Origin: Echinicola pacifica DSM 19836
Lineage (GTDB): Bacteria; Bacteroidota; Bacteroidia; Cytophagales; Cyclobacteriaceae
Reading direction: 5' to 3'
NCBI RefSeq assembly: GCF_000373245.1
Contig: NZ_KB890738.1
Location: forward strand, 878,065-942,064
DNA: 64,000 nucleotides
Every line of letters begins with the position of its first letter. Position 1 is the first letter of the stretch. Below the pieces are notes generated by a model. It did not search any database, was not told the origin of the DNA, and saw nothing but the letters and a program-made list of their open reading frames with translations. Shown in pieces: positions 1 to 7,744 of this stretch. The translations under genes and the position numbers were made by a program.

Positions 1-15
1 GGATTGAGATCATTA

Positions 16-52
16 AGAGCGGGCTTCCTAAAAGGAGTTCGCTCTTTTTTTT
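16..52 (+). terminator. Intrinsic terminator of a gene left of the window
   Basis: AGAGCG at 16-21 pairs with CGCTCT at 40-45, extended inward by G-U and further pairs, and is followed by a run of eight T (45-52). It would end a plus-strand transcript whose gene lies before base 1. Confidence 0.6.
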
Positions 53-229
53 GCTGATCTGAGAGACGGATATTTATGGCGATTGATGCCCAAGGGAGGC
101 TTAAAATGGTGATTAGGCTGAGGGTGGATGGGAGGCCGGGCTTCATGAGTGATATAGAAAGACTTATCAAATGCCCCACCTAAGCCTACTTTTGAATTTA
201 CCCTTTCTTATTACTCGGAAAGTGGATAC

Positions 230-913
230 TTAGCGGTCTATAACTTTAAATAAGTACGAGACGGTGAATTCTAAATTGGTAGCTGACATGTCAAAAATCC
301 GATCCTGGCTTTCTGGGCGTCCTAGCTCGTAGGAAGCCCTTACTTCTGCGACGATGGTGCTTTTCCCAAATACTTTTGAAATCCCTGCGCCTGCAGTCAG
401 TCCATACATAAAGCGTTTAGGGTCATCGCCTGGCTGGCCGTAAGTAGGCAGGATGGGTATATTGGGATTGGTAGATTCAAATTCCCTTCTGACGTCTTCG
501 GCTTTCAGCAAATAACCAAAATGCGGCCCCATCTTAATATGGAATCGACCCGAGCCTCCAAAGTAAAAATTGGACAGCACAGGTATTTTCAAATAGTCAA
601 ATTGAGTTTCGTTGGAAAGGGTCTTTTCATCATTATATTCGATATAGCCAGTGGAGACATATTGAATGTCTAGCTCTATGCCGGCGTGATTTTGATAATA
701 ATGCTCCACTACCAGACCAAAGACAGGTTTGTTTTTTAAGCCATGGACTTTTTTACTGGGAATAGCAGGGTTGGATCTGTAGGACATTCCCGAATACGAA
801 AGGCCTCCCCGGATGCCCACGCTCAGCTGAGCCTGCGCAGGAATACTTACCGCTATAAAAAGTACAATTCCTACTATGCCGATTTTCCTCAAAAGAGATT
901 CTTTGATATTCAA
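230..913 (-). CDS. PorT-family outer-membrane beta-barrel protein
   Basis: A protein of about 227 aa with an N-terminal signal peptide (hydrophobic core around residues 12-24, ending at AQAQ) and alternating-hydrophobic strands through to a C-terminal strand (FTVSYLFKV). This is the usual layout of Bacteroidota PorT-like or OmpW-like small barrels in the outer membrane. The cargo or role cannot be read from the sequence. No ATG lies near the start: the frame opens with TTG at 911-913, and a second TTG at 890-892 gives MRKIGIVGIVLF, which looks like a more typical signal-peptide start. Neither has a strong ribosome binding site. The upstream frame is closed by a TAG, so a longer form is excluded. 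Confidence 0.75.
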   Translation of the reverse strand: MNIKESLLRKIGIVGIVLFIAVSIPAQAQLSVGIRGGLSYSGMSYRSNPAIPSKKVHGLKNKPVFGLVVEHYYQNHAGIELDIQYVSTGYIEYNDEKTLSNETQFDYLKIPVLSNFYFGGSGRFHIKMGPHFGYLLKAEDVRREFESTNPNIPILPTYGQPGDDPKRFMYGLTAGAGISKVFGKSTIVAEVRASYELGRPESQDRIFDMSATNLEFTVSYLFKVIDR

Positions 914-980
914 GGTGCGATGATTAGTGGTCTGAAAAGGCTAATGAGGTAAAAAAGAAAAAATAGCTCGCCGAAGCGAA

Positions 981-1184
981 CTACTTTTTCTTATCCTTTT
1001 TAATATCTTGAAGATCTTCCCGGTCTTTGAGCTTCTTATCATCTACATTCTTATTAAGGAAATCATTGATTTTATCAATTGAGAATGAACTTGATATTTC
1101 TCCGAAGGAGTTAATATTCATTTTGAAGCCATCGAGCTCAGGGTTTACTTTAGGATTTTCTTCTTTTTTGGTTTTCTTAGCCAT
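981..1184 (-). CDS. Small Lys-rich conserved hypothetical protein
   Basis: About 67 aa, very rich in Lys, Asp and Glu, with no signal peptide or membrane segment. It starts MAKKTKKEENPK, has a short central stretch (FKMNINSFGEISSSFSIDKIN) that could form strands or a helix, and ends in a basic tail (KKDKKK). I chose the ATG at 1184 because the longer frame (from 1232) adds an atypical leader and the short form begins like many small cytosolic proteins. It follows gltX on the same strand by about 85 nt and may be co-transcribed. I do not recognise a function. A charged tail of this kind could bind nucleic acid or ribosomes, but that is only a guess. Confidence 0.6.
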   Translation of the reverse strand: MAKKTKKEENPKVNPELDGFKMNINSFGEISSSFSIDKINDFLNKNVDDKKLKDREDLQDIKKDKKK

Positions 1185-1269
1185 GACGCATCTTTTTTTA
1201 GTAATCCCTGTGGATAAAGTCCCCAGGGCCATTCAAATTGGTAAAAGGTACTTCAATGGCTATCTGCCA

Positions 1270-2811
1270 TTAAGATTCTATTACCTCTAGTGTGTTTAAC
1301 GCAAAATCGATCCTTTTGATTAGCTCATCTTTACCGATGATCATAAATATCGAAATTAGATCTGGTCCTGCACCCGCGCCGGTAACTGCAAGGCGTACGG
1401 CTGGCATTACTTTGCCAAGCTTGATTTCGTTCTCAGCCGCCGCCTCTTCCAGCAATGCCTTGGCATTCACTGGCTCCAGGATGGCATCGAGCGATTCCAA
1501 TTTCGCCTTATAGGTCGTAAGTACCTTCACGGCGTCAGCAGTCCATTTCTTGCTGGAAACTTTCTCGTCAAACTGATCTGGTGCAATCAACAAAAAGCGA
1601 CCTTCTTTCCATAAGTCGGAAGGGAAAGTGGCGCGTTCCTTCATGATGGCAACGATTTGTTCCGCTTTTCCTTCTTCGATAGTTATGCCTTCGCTTTTCA
1701 GGTCTGCATTGAGGTATGCCGCTAGCTCCTCGTTGGACTTGGCTTTAAGGTATTGTTCATTAAACCACTTTGCTTTATTGATGTCAAACTTAGTGCCTGA
1801 TTTGCCGATGCGCTCCACGGAGAATGCTTGGATCAATTCCGGAAGGCTAAATATCTCTCTGTTGTCCCCGGGATTCCAGCCCAAGAATGCAAGGAAGTTG
1901 ATGAAAGCGTCTGGCAAATAACCAGCGTCCTTAAAGCCCTGTGAGAAATCCTCCGTCCGTGGATCTTTCCAGTTCATCGGGAAGATCGGGAAGCCGTTCT
2001 TGTCCGCATCTCGCTTAGAAAGCTTGCCATTGCCGTCAGGCTTAAGTAATAATGGTAAATGCGCAAACTCAGGCATGGTGTCTTCCCAGCCCAAATACCT
2101 GTAAAGTAGCACGTGAATCGGCGCAGATGGAAGCCACTCCTCGCCTCTGATCACATGGGTGATGCCCATAAGGTGATCATCCACGATGTTTGCCAAATGA
2201 TAAGTAGGCATGCCGTCACTTTTCATCAGCACCTTATCATCAAGGGTATTAGAATGTACCATTACCCAGCCACGAATCATATCATTGAGGCGGATTTCCT
2301 CTTTTCTAGGTACCTTCAGACGGATAACATGAGGCTCTCCAGATGCCAAACGCTCCTTGACCTCATCCTCAGGAAGGGTAAGCGAGTTTTTCATCTGGGT
2401 TCTAGTGATGGAGTTGTACTGTGGAGAGACCACCCGAGCAGCAGTAAGTCGCTCACGCATGGCATCGAGCTCCTCAGAAGTGTCAAATGCATAATACGCA
2501 AAACCTTTTTCTACCAAATCCATGGCATAGTCCATATAGAGTGGCTTACGCTCAGACTGACGATAAGGACCATGAGGACCTTCTTTCCATGGACTTTCGT
2601 CTGGCACAATCCCAATCCATTCCAGCGCCTCCTTAATATATTCTTCCGCCCCAGGAACAAATCGGGTCTGGTCGGTATCTTCTATTCTTAGTAAAAACTG
2701 GCCTCCTTGCTTCTTCGCAAAAAGATAGTTGTAAAGGGCGGTGCGGACACCACCAATATGTAATGCCCCAGTCGGAGAGGGTGCAAACCGTACACGTACT
2801 TCTTTCGTCAT
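1270..2811 (-). CDS. gltX: Glutamyl-tRNA synthetase
   Basis: This class I aminoacyl-tRNA synthetase charges tRNA-Glu with glutamate in the cytosol. At 513 aa it has normal family length. The HIGH-type motif is PSPTGALHIGG near residue 12 and the KMSKS-type motif is KLSKRD near residue 265. GEEWLPSAPIH and LGWNPGDNRE are also typical of GluRS/GlnRS. It starts at the conserved MTKEVRVRFAPSPTG. A TAnnTTTG promoter box lies about 115 nt upstream on the minus strand (2928-2935), so the leader would be about 110 nt. The leader contains a short inverted repeat (AGGGAG/CTCCCT near 2837-2850). Whether the enzyme is discriminating (Glu only) or also charges tRNA-Gln cannot be settled by eye. Confidence 0.97.
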   Translation of the reverse strand: MTKEVRVRFAPSPTGALHIGGVRTALYNYLFAKKQGGQFLLRIEDTDQTRFVPGAEEYIKEALEWIGIVPDESPWKEGPHGPYRQSERKPLYMDYAMDLVEKGFAYYAFDTSEELDAMRERLTAARVVSPQYNSITRTQMKNSLTLPEDEVKERLASGEPHVIRLKVPRKEEIRLNDMIRGWVMVHSNTLDDKVLMKSDGMPTYHLANIVDDHLMGITHVIRGEEWLPSAPIHVLLYRYLGWEDTMPEFAHLPLLLKPDGNGKLSKRDADKNGFPIFPMNWKDPRTEDFSQGFKDAGYLPDAFINFLAFLGWNPGDNREIFSLPELIQAFSVERIGKSGTKFDINKAKWFNEQYLKAKSNEELAAYLNADLKSEGITIEEGKAEQIVAIMKERATFPSDLWKEGRFLLIAPDQFDEKVSSKKWTADAVKVLTTYKAKLESLDAILEPVNAKALLEEAAAENEIKLGKVMPAVRLAVTGAGAGPDLISIFMIIGKDELIKRIDFALNTLEVIES

Positions 2812-2927
2812 TTTTTTATCTGTTTCCTAATTCTTTCAGGGAGAGCTCCCTGGCAAATTCCAAATGATAATTTCTTCACCGAGTATCTTGCCTTTTTTGG
2901 ACTAATTTACTCCGTAAATACAATCAA

Positions 2928-2935
2928 CAAAGATA
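2928..2935 (-). promoter_or_regulatory. Putative gltX -7 box (TATCTTTG)
   Basis: On the minus strand this reads TATCTTTG, an exact match to the Bacteroidota TAnnTTTG -7 element. I see no clear TTG element 17-23 bp upstream, so the call is tentative. Confidence 0.4.
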
Positions 2936-3504
2936 CAAAAAGATGATTTATAAAGATAATATCCCTTTAGGTAATCCGATGTATTATATTTTATGGAATT
3001 TTATTTTGGGCCTGGCGGCAAAATTGATGCTTGTCTTTTTTCTGCTTTGCAGCAATTATATAGCTTCTGCCTTACAAAATCCCTGATTCCCCTCAGTGGG
3101 AACATATTCTTAGCCGCCATGTGCTAAGCCGAACGAAGGGATGGGAAAGCTGTACCTTCTATACTTAATATAAGCCGACTTCAGCATTGCCCTTTAGAAA
3201 AGTACCAGCTACTTTTTACCTGCGTTTGGTATTTTTTCTACAGAGGCTTTATTGAGTGGCTTGATCCAATTTACCTCTTATCTATATTTATAAGGATGGG
3301 AAGCTAAGGTTTATAGATTCTTTATTTGATGTGGATTGGATATTGCGAAGCCGCTTAGCACCATGAGTATTTTAGGGTATTAGATTTGAGTAAAAAAAAT
3401 ATAAGCGTCAGCCAAATTATTCTTCGCAGGCCTAGGAAGGATATGGGAAATAGGAAGAATGATGCGTACAGCTTGAGGAGGGGATGAGTTTAGCAATAGG
3501 AGGG

Positions 3505-3538
3505 CATAAAAAAGCCCGGATAGTTGGATCCGGGCTTT
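3505..3538 (-). terminator. lysA intrinsic terminator
   Basis: A perfect 11-bp stem (3511-3521 with 3528-3538, arms AAAGCCCGGAT and its complement) with a 6-nt loop. On the minus strand it runs into TTTTTT, about 115 nt after the lysA stop. Confidence 0.8.
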
Positions 3539-3653
3539 GGTGAGTTAAATTATTACTACCAGGACCTGTGCTTGGTCATGCTGCTAATTTAAGGATATTG
3601 TCTTATTACTCAAAGTTTTGAAGGGGGAAAATATTGTCTTTCAAATGCAATAT

Positions 3654-4886
3654 TTATATTCCTAAATCCACTTGATGACGCAAGATGTCTTCAAATGTTT
3701 CTCTTTTGCGTATAAGATGTGCTTTACCGTCCAGCACCAGAACTTCCGCTGGTCGTAGTCTGGAGTTATAATTGGATGCCATGCTGAAACCGTAGGCACC
3801 AGCATTCTTAATGGCAAGGATATCTCCTTCTTTCACTTCTTTGATTTTGCGATCTGCAGCGATGGTATCTGTCTCACAGATATACCCTACGATGGTGTAC
3901 ACCCGCTCTGGACCGTCCAGCTTGGAGATGTTTACCACCCCATGATAGGCATCATACATCATTGGTCTGATCAGGTGATTGAGTCCTGTGTCCACTCCTA
4001 TAAAGGTGGAGGCAGGCGTAGATTTTACCACATTGGCATGCACGAGTAGATAGCCACATTCGCTCACCAGGAATTTCCCTGGCTCAAACCAGATTTCCAG
4101 TTCCCGGCCATATTCGGTGCAGAATGCTTTGAACGCGGCGGACACTTTCTTGCCCACATCCTGCATGTCTGTGGTGATATCACCTTCTTTATAACCCACT
4201 TTAAAGCCTCCTCCAAAATCAAGGAATTTCAAATCCCTAAATTCACGGGCGGCGTCAAACAGAATTTCGGCTCCTTTCAGGAATACATCAGCGTCCAGGA
4301 TATCAGAGCCAGTATGAATGTGAAGGCCGATGACATTCAGCGTATGCGCTTCCACGATTTTCAGCACATGCTTCACTTGGAGGATAGAAATCCCAAATTT
4401 TGAGTCTATATGTCCTACAGAAATCTTGGCATTGCCTCCAGCGAGGATATGTGGATTTAGTCGTATGCATACAGGCACAGTATTACCATAGTGTGTCCCA
4501 AAATGCTCCAACATAGGAATATTGTCAATATTGATCATCACCCCTAAGCCTACGGCTTCCTGGATCTCCTCAAAGGCGACACAATTTGGGGTAAACATGA
4601 TTTCCGAAGGAGCATAGCCTACGTGTAGGCAGAGATGTACCTCCTCGATTGAGACTGCATCAACACCCGTACCAGCCTTCTTCATCAACTTCAGAATATT
4701 GATATTAGAAAGGGCCTTAGTGGCGTATTTTATTTTAAGATTTGCAGAAGAAAAAGCGCTTTTCAGCGATTCCACTTGATCCAAGATCTTCTGGCCGTCG
4801 TACACGTACACCGGCGTACCAAATTCTTTTGCGATATCCAGCATAGGGATACCTTGTATTTGGTATTGTTGGTTGTTGATGGTCAT
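3654..4886 (-). CDS. lysA: Diaminopimelate decarboxylase
   Basis: This PLP enzyme (alanine racemase-like fold III) decarboxylates meso-diaminopimelate to L-lysine, the last step of lysine synthesis. At 410 aa it is of normal length. The PLP lysine is in YATKAL (about residue 54). HIHTGSD, DFGGGF and EPGKFLV follow in order, and the active-site Cys is in GYICETD. The C-terminal GAYGFSMASNYN segment is diagnostic of the family and separates it from arginine decarboxylase. The ATG start agrees with family length. It is divergent from the histidine kinase gene, with a TATATTTG box about 27 nt upstream of the start and a hairpin behind that box. Confidence 0.95.
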   Translation of the reverse strand: MTINNQQYQIQGIPMLDIAKEFGTPVYVYDGQKILDQVESLKSAFSSANLKIKYATKALSNINILKLMKKAGTGVDAVSIEEVHLCLHVGYAPSEIMFTPNCVAFEEIQEAVGLGVMINIDNIPMLEHFGTHYGNTVPVCIRLNPHILAGGNAKISVGHIDSKFGISILQVKHVLKIVEAHTLNVIGLHIHTGSDILDADVFLKGAEILFDAAREFRDLKFLDFGGGFKVGYKEGDITTDMQDVGKKVSAAFKAFCTEYGRELEIWFEPGKFLVSECGYLLVHANVVKSTPASTFIGVDTGLNHLIRPMMYDAYHGVVNISKLDGPERVYTIVGYICETDTIAADRKIKEVKEGDILAIKNAGAYGFSMASNYNSRLRPAEVLVLDGKAHLIRKRETFEDILRHQVDLGI

Positions 4887-4912
4887 GATTTTTCCAAAAT
4901 AAATTAAGGTGG

Positions 4913-4938
4913 CAAATATAAAGAAGGCTAGCCAACAA
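4913..4938 (-). promoter_or_regulatory. Putative lysA promoter
   Basis: On the minus strand there is TATATTTG (4913-4920) preceded by TTTG at about 15 bp (4935-4938). The -7 box is perfect, but the spacer is shorter than the usual 17-23 bp. Confidence 0.5.
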
Positions 4939-4965
4939 AAAAAGGAAGGATGCCCCTTCCTTTTT
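4939..4965. terminator. Bidirectional hairpin in the lysA / kinase divergent region
   Basis: AAAAAGGAAGG (4939-4949) pairs with CCTTCCTTTTT (4955-4965) around a 5-nt loop. A T run follows on either strand. It sits immediately upstream of the proposed lysA promoter, where no gene needs ending. Confidence 0.65.
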
Positions 4966-5179
4966 GGATTTATTATAAAGCTTATTTTAAGAATGCAGAT
5001 TTGAGAGCCAATCCACCACCAATGAAGGATCGGATAGTATGCTGTAGCACTATATCATTTATTGTCTTTCATTGGTAATTGTGACCAAATCTAGCTTTTT
5101 TGTATATTCATGAGGCCTCCAGCTGGTCTTTATCGCTGTTAAAAATTGTTAAGCTTAGAATATCCTACATGATATGGTA

Positions 5180-5187
5180 TAAATTTG
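5180..5187 (+). promoter_or_regulatory. Putative -7 box of the histidine kinase gene
   Basis: TAAATTTG matches TAnnTTTG exactly and ends 4 nt before the ATG at 5192, so the transcript would be leaderless or nearly so. No clear -33 TTG at normal spacing. Confidence 0.45.
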
Positions 5188-5191
5188 CGAT

Positions 5192-6907
5192 ATGTCTAAG
5201 ACAAAAATGAAAATCATTATTCTTCTCATGTCTCTGGCCACCTTAGGTTTGGTGGGCTTTCAGTACTATTGGGTGACCAATGCGCTGAAGATAAACCAAG
5301 AGAGATTTGAGCAGAATGTCTATCAGTCTCTGGCAGCCAGCATATCACGACTGGAGCGTGGGGAGACCAGTGATATTATCCTCAATGCGGTGGCCCAGGA
5401 CAGTACGTTTAAGTCAGTATTCTTTCAGAAGATTGAACCCATTCAATTCAATATACTCCGCAAGGTATCCATAGAGCGCAGGCCTTCGGTGATGGATTCG
5501 TTATTTAATGAGCCTATGCCGCAGGTGTCGCAGACCTTCCAGCGCATCATCGCCTCCCGAGGTGGTAAGCCCCAAAATCAATTTGAATTGCAGAAATATT
5601 TTGAGTTGCCGGCTTCCGTGGCCAGCCAGCTATTTACCCCAGATGAGATGGCCATTTACCTGCGGGAAAAAGAAAAATACCTGGGTTTTGTGGCCCGCAG
5701 AGATAGTTTTGCGCAGGTGCAGGATTATATGGTGAATCGCGAGGCCTTGATTACCGAGGAGTATAATGTATCAGAGAATGTGGCTGAAAATATTGTGAAG
5801 GCCAATAAGAAAATCGAATTAGTGGAGGTCGTGCTTTCCCAGATGATATCAGATGCCAGTCAGAATATCCTCAGCCGACTTGATACTGCAGACCTCAGGA
5901 AGGATATCACCTCCCAGTTGGCACAGAGAGGGATCGAAGGCCAATTCGAATTGGCTATTATGGATAGTCGAAATCAGCTTATCCCTATTCATGAGGTGGT
6001 CAATACTCACAATTTACGCCTCAATGGCATAAAAGCGGCCTTATTCCCTGGCGACCTGATGGGGCAGGAAAATTTCATGATTATCCATTTCCCTTCCAAG
6101 CAGCAGTATTTATTGCGGCAGGTGATATTGCCACTTTCGAGTTCATTATTGTTTTTGGTGATTATTATTCTTTGTTTTATATATGCGATCAAGGTGATCA
6201 TACGCCAAAAGAAGCTGTCTGAGACCAAGAATGATTTTATTAATAATATGACGCATGAGTTTAAGACGCCTATAGCCACGGTCAGTCTGGCTGTGGAAGC
6301 CCTACAGGATCCAGATCTGGCTAATCAGGATGCGTTTAGAAATCGGTACCTTGCGATCATCAAAGATGAAAATAAGCGACTAGGAACGCAGGTGGAGAAA
6401 GTGCTCCAGGCTGCAGCCTTAGAGAAGAAGGACTTTAAGCTGAAATTTGATCTGATCAATCTGGTAGATTTAATTGAAGACTCCAAGAGGCATTTTGACC
6501 TTCAGGTCGAAAAGAAAGGTGGCCAAATTGAACTGGAGGTCATTGTGGATAACCCTTATGTGGAGGCCGATGCCTTCCACTTGTCCAATATCATCAACAA
6601 TCTATTGGACAATGCTAATAAATATTCTCGCGACCAGCCGCTGATTCAAATCAGCCTGATTGCGGATCCCGATCGGATAAAACTGATCATTCGCGATCAT
6701 GGTATGGGAATGTCAAAAGACTCTGTCAAGAAGATATTTGATAAATTCTATCGCGTACCTACCGGAAATGTGCACGATGTGAAAGGCTTCGGGCTAGGCT
6801 TGGCTTATGTCAAAACCATGGTCGAAGCGCATCATGGTGAGATCGCTGTCGATAGTGAAATAAATAAAGGAAGTACATTTACGATCATTTTACCCCGAAA
6901 ACAATGA
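5192..6907 (+). CDS. Membrane sensor histidine kinase (two-component system)
   Basis: 571 aa. An N-terminal membrane segment (about residues 7-26) and a second near 312-336 enclose a periplasmic sensor region of about 285 aa. The HisKA phospho-acceptor is His355 in MTHEFKTP. The ATPase boxes follow: N box NNLLDNANKYS, G1 RDHGMGMS, F box FDKFYR and G2 GFGLGLAYV. The gene overlaps the response regulator start by ATGA (6904-6907), so the two are translationally coupled and surely partners. The overall plan resembles RprX-type kinases of Bacteroidota, but the periplasmic ligand is unknown. The sensor is rich in charged heptad-like stretches and has no recognisable PAS or Cache motif by eye. Confidence 0.92.
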   Translation: MSKTKMKIIILLMSLATLGLVGFQYYWVTNALKINQERFEQNVYQSLAASISRLERGETSDIILNAVAQDSTFKSVFFQKIEPIQFNILRKVSIERRPSVMDSLFNEPMPQVSQTFQRIIASRGGKPQNQFELQKYFELPASVASQLFTPDEMAIYLREKEKYLGFVARRDSFAQVQDYMVNREALITEEYNVSENVAENIVKANKKIELVEVVLSQMISDASQNILSRLDTADLRKDITSQLAQRGIEGQFELAIMDSRNQLIPIHEVVNTHNLRLNGIKAALFPGDLMGQENFMIIHFPSKQQYLLRQVILPLSSSLLFLVIIILCFIYAIKVIIRQKKLSETKNDFINNMTHEFKTPIATVSLAVEALQDPDLANQDAFRNRYLAIIKDENKRLGTQVEKVLQAAALEKKDFKLKFDLINLVDLIEDSKRHFDLQVEKKGGQIELEVIVDNPYVEADAFHLSNIINNLLDNANKYSRDQPLIQISLIADPDRIKLIIRDHGMGMSKDSVKKIFDKFYRVPTGNVHDVKGFGLGLAYVKTMVEAHHGEIAVDSEINKGSTFTIILPRKQ

Positions 6908-7602
6908 GTAAAGCAAAGCTTTTAGTCGTAGAGGATGACCCAAACCTGGGTGATATTCTTCAGGAATACCTTAATATGAAGGGGTATGAAACCACGCTGT
7001 GCAAAGATGGTGAGGAAGGATGGACAAATTTCAAAAAGGATAAATTTGACCTGGCCATTTTGGATATTATGATGCCCAAAAAAGATGGGTTTACCCTGGG
7101 TAAGGATATTAAGAAGATTCAAGACGACCTTCCTATTATTTACCTTACCGCCAAAAATATGAAAGACGATGTGATTGAAGGGCTCAAAATCGGAGCGGAC
7201 GATTATATCACCAAACCATTCAGTATGGAGGAGCTGCTCCTCAGGATAGGCGCCATTCTACGAAGGACTCAGAAGCCAGATGGACAACCTGCTGCCCTGA
7301 AAAACTATCAAATGGGCGACTTGCTTCTTCATTATGATGAGCAGATGCTGGAAGGTCCCGATGGCAAGCATAAGCTGACCTCCAAAGAAAATGAATTGAT
7401 CAGACTATTGGCCTCCGAGCTTAATAAGCCAGTAAGTAGAAGTCATGCCCTCAAGCAGATCTGGGGAGATGATAGCTATTTCAACGCCCGTAGCATGGAT
7501 GTGTACCTTAGCAAGGTGAGGAAGTTGCTGAAAGCGGATCCCAAAGTTCAGATTATAACCCTTCATGGGGAAGGGTTTAAGATGGTGGTAAGCGAGGGCT
7601 AA
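6904..7602 (+). CDS. OmpR-family response regulator
   Basis: 232 aa. The receiver domain (about 1-120) has the acidic pair in VVEDDPN, the phospho-acceptor Asp54 in LAILDIMMPKKDG, the Thr in YLTAK and the conserved Lys in TKPFS. A winged-helix DNA-binding domain (about 130-230) of the Trans_reg_C type follows, with TSKENELIRLL, the recognition-helix region ARSMDVYLSKVRKLL and the wing LHGEGFKM. It is encoded directly after its kinase with a 4-nt overlap. RprY-like proteins of Bacteroidota share this layout. The targets are not evident here: the next gene is convergent and no direct-repeat operator stands out. Confidence 0.93.
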   Translation: MSKAKLLVVEDDPNLGDILQEYLNMKGYETTLCKDGEEGWTNFKKDKFDLAILDIMMPKKDGFTLGKDIKKIQDDLPIIYLTAKNMKDDVIEGLKIGADDYITKPFSMEELLLRIGAILRRTQKPDGQPAALKNYQMGDLLLHYDEQMLEGPDGKHKLTSKENELIRLLASELNKPVSRSHALKQIWGDDSYFNARSMDVYLSKVRKLLKADPKVQIITLHGEGFKMVVSEG

Positions 7603-7698
7603 GTGGCTCTTGCTCCTTCCTTAGGGGCAAATAATAAGATTAGCAGCCCTCTTCGTAAGTCTGAAACTATTAGATAATCTCTGGAGGAGAATTAATAT

Positions 7699-7732
7699 TA
7701 AAAAAATTCCCCCCGCCCGTGGAGGCAGGGGG
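7699..7732 (-). terminator. Terminator of the NRPS-like gene
   Basis: A GC-rich hairpin (7709-7717 with 7724-7732, CCCCCCGCC against GGCAGGGGG) followed on the minus strand by a run of T (7700-7706). It lies just after the NRPS-like stop and also faces the end of the response regulator gene. Confidence 0.7.
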
Positions 7733-7744
7733 ATAGACATAAAA

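Larger units (their letters stand above)
2812..3653. other. Gene-poor spacer between gltX and lysA
   Basis: This 842-base spacer holds the gltX promoter box (2928-2935) and the lysA terminator (3505-3538). The middle (about 2950-3500) is AT-rich and has stops in all frames I checked. I see no convincing small gene, tRNA or repeat there. Confidence 0.6.

Noticed and set aside
743-952. Plus-strand frame opposite the first outer-membrane protein
   Set aside because: Antisense of a real gene with no start signal; the composition is that of a reverse-strand reading.
2812-3653. Possible tRNA or small RNA after gltX
   Set aside because: I looked for a T-loop (GGTTCRA) with an acceptor stem and found none; the only structured element is the lysA terminator.
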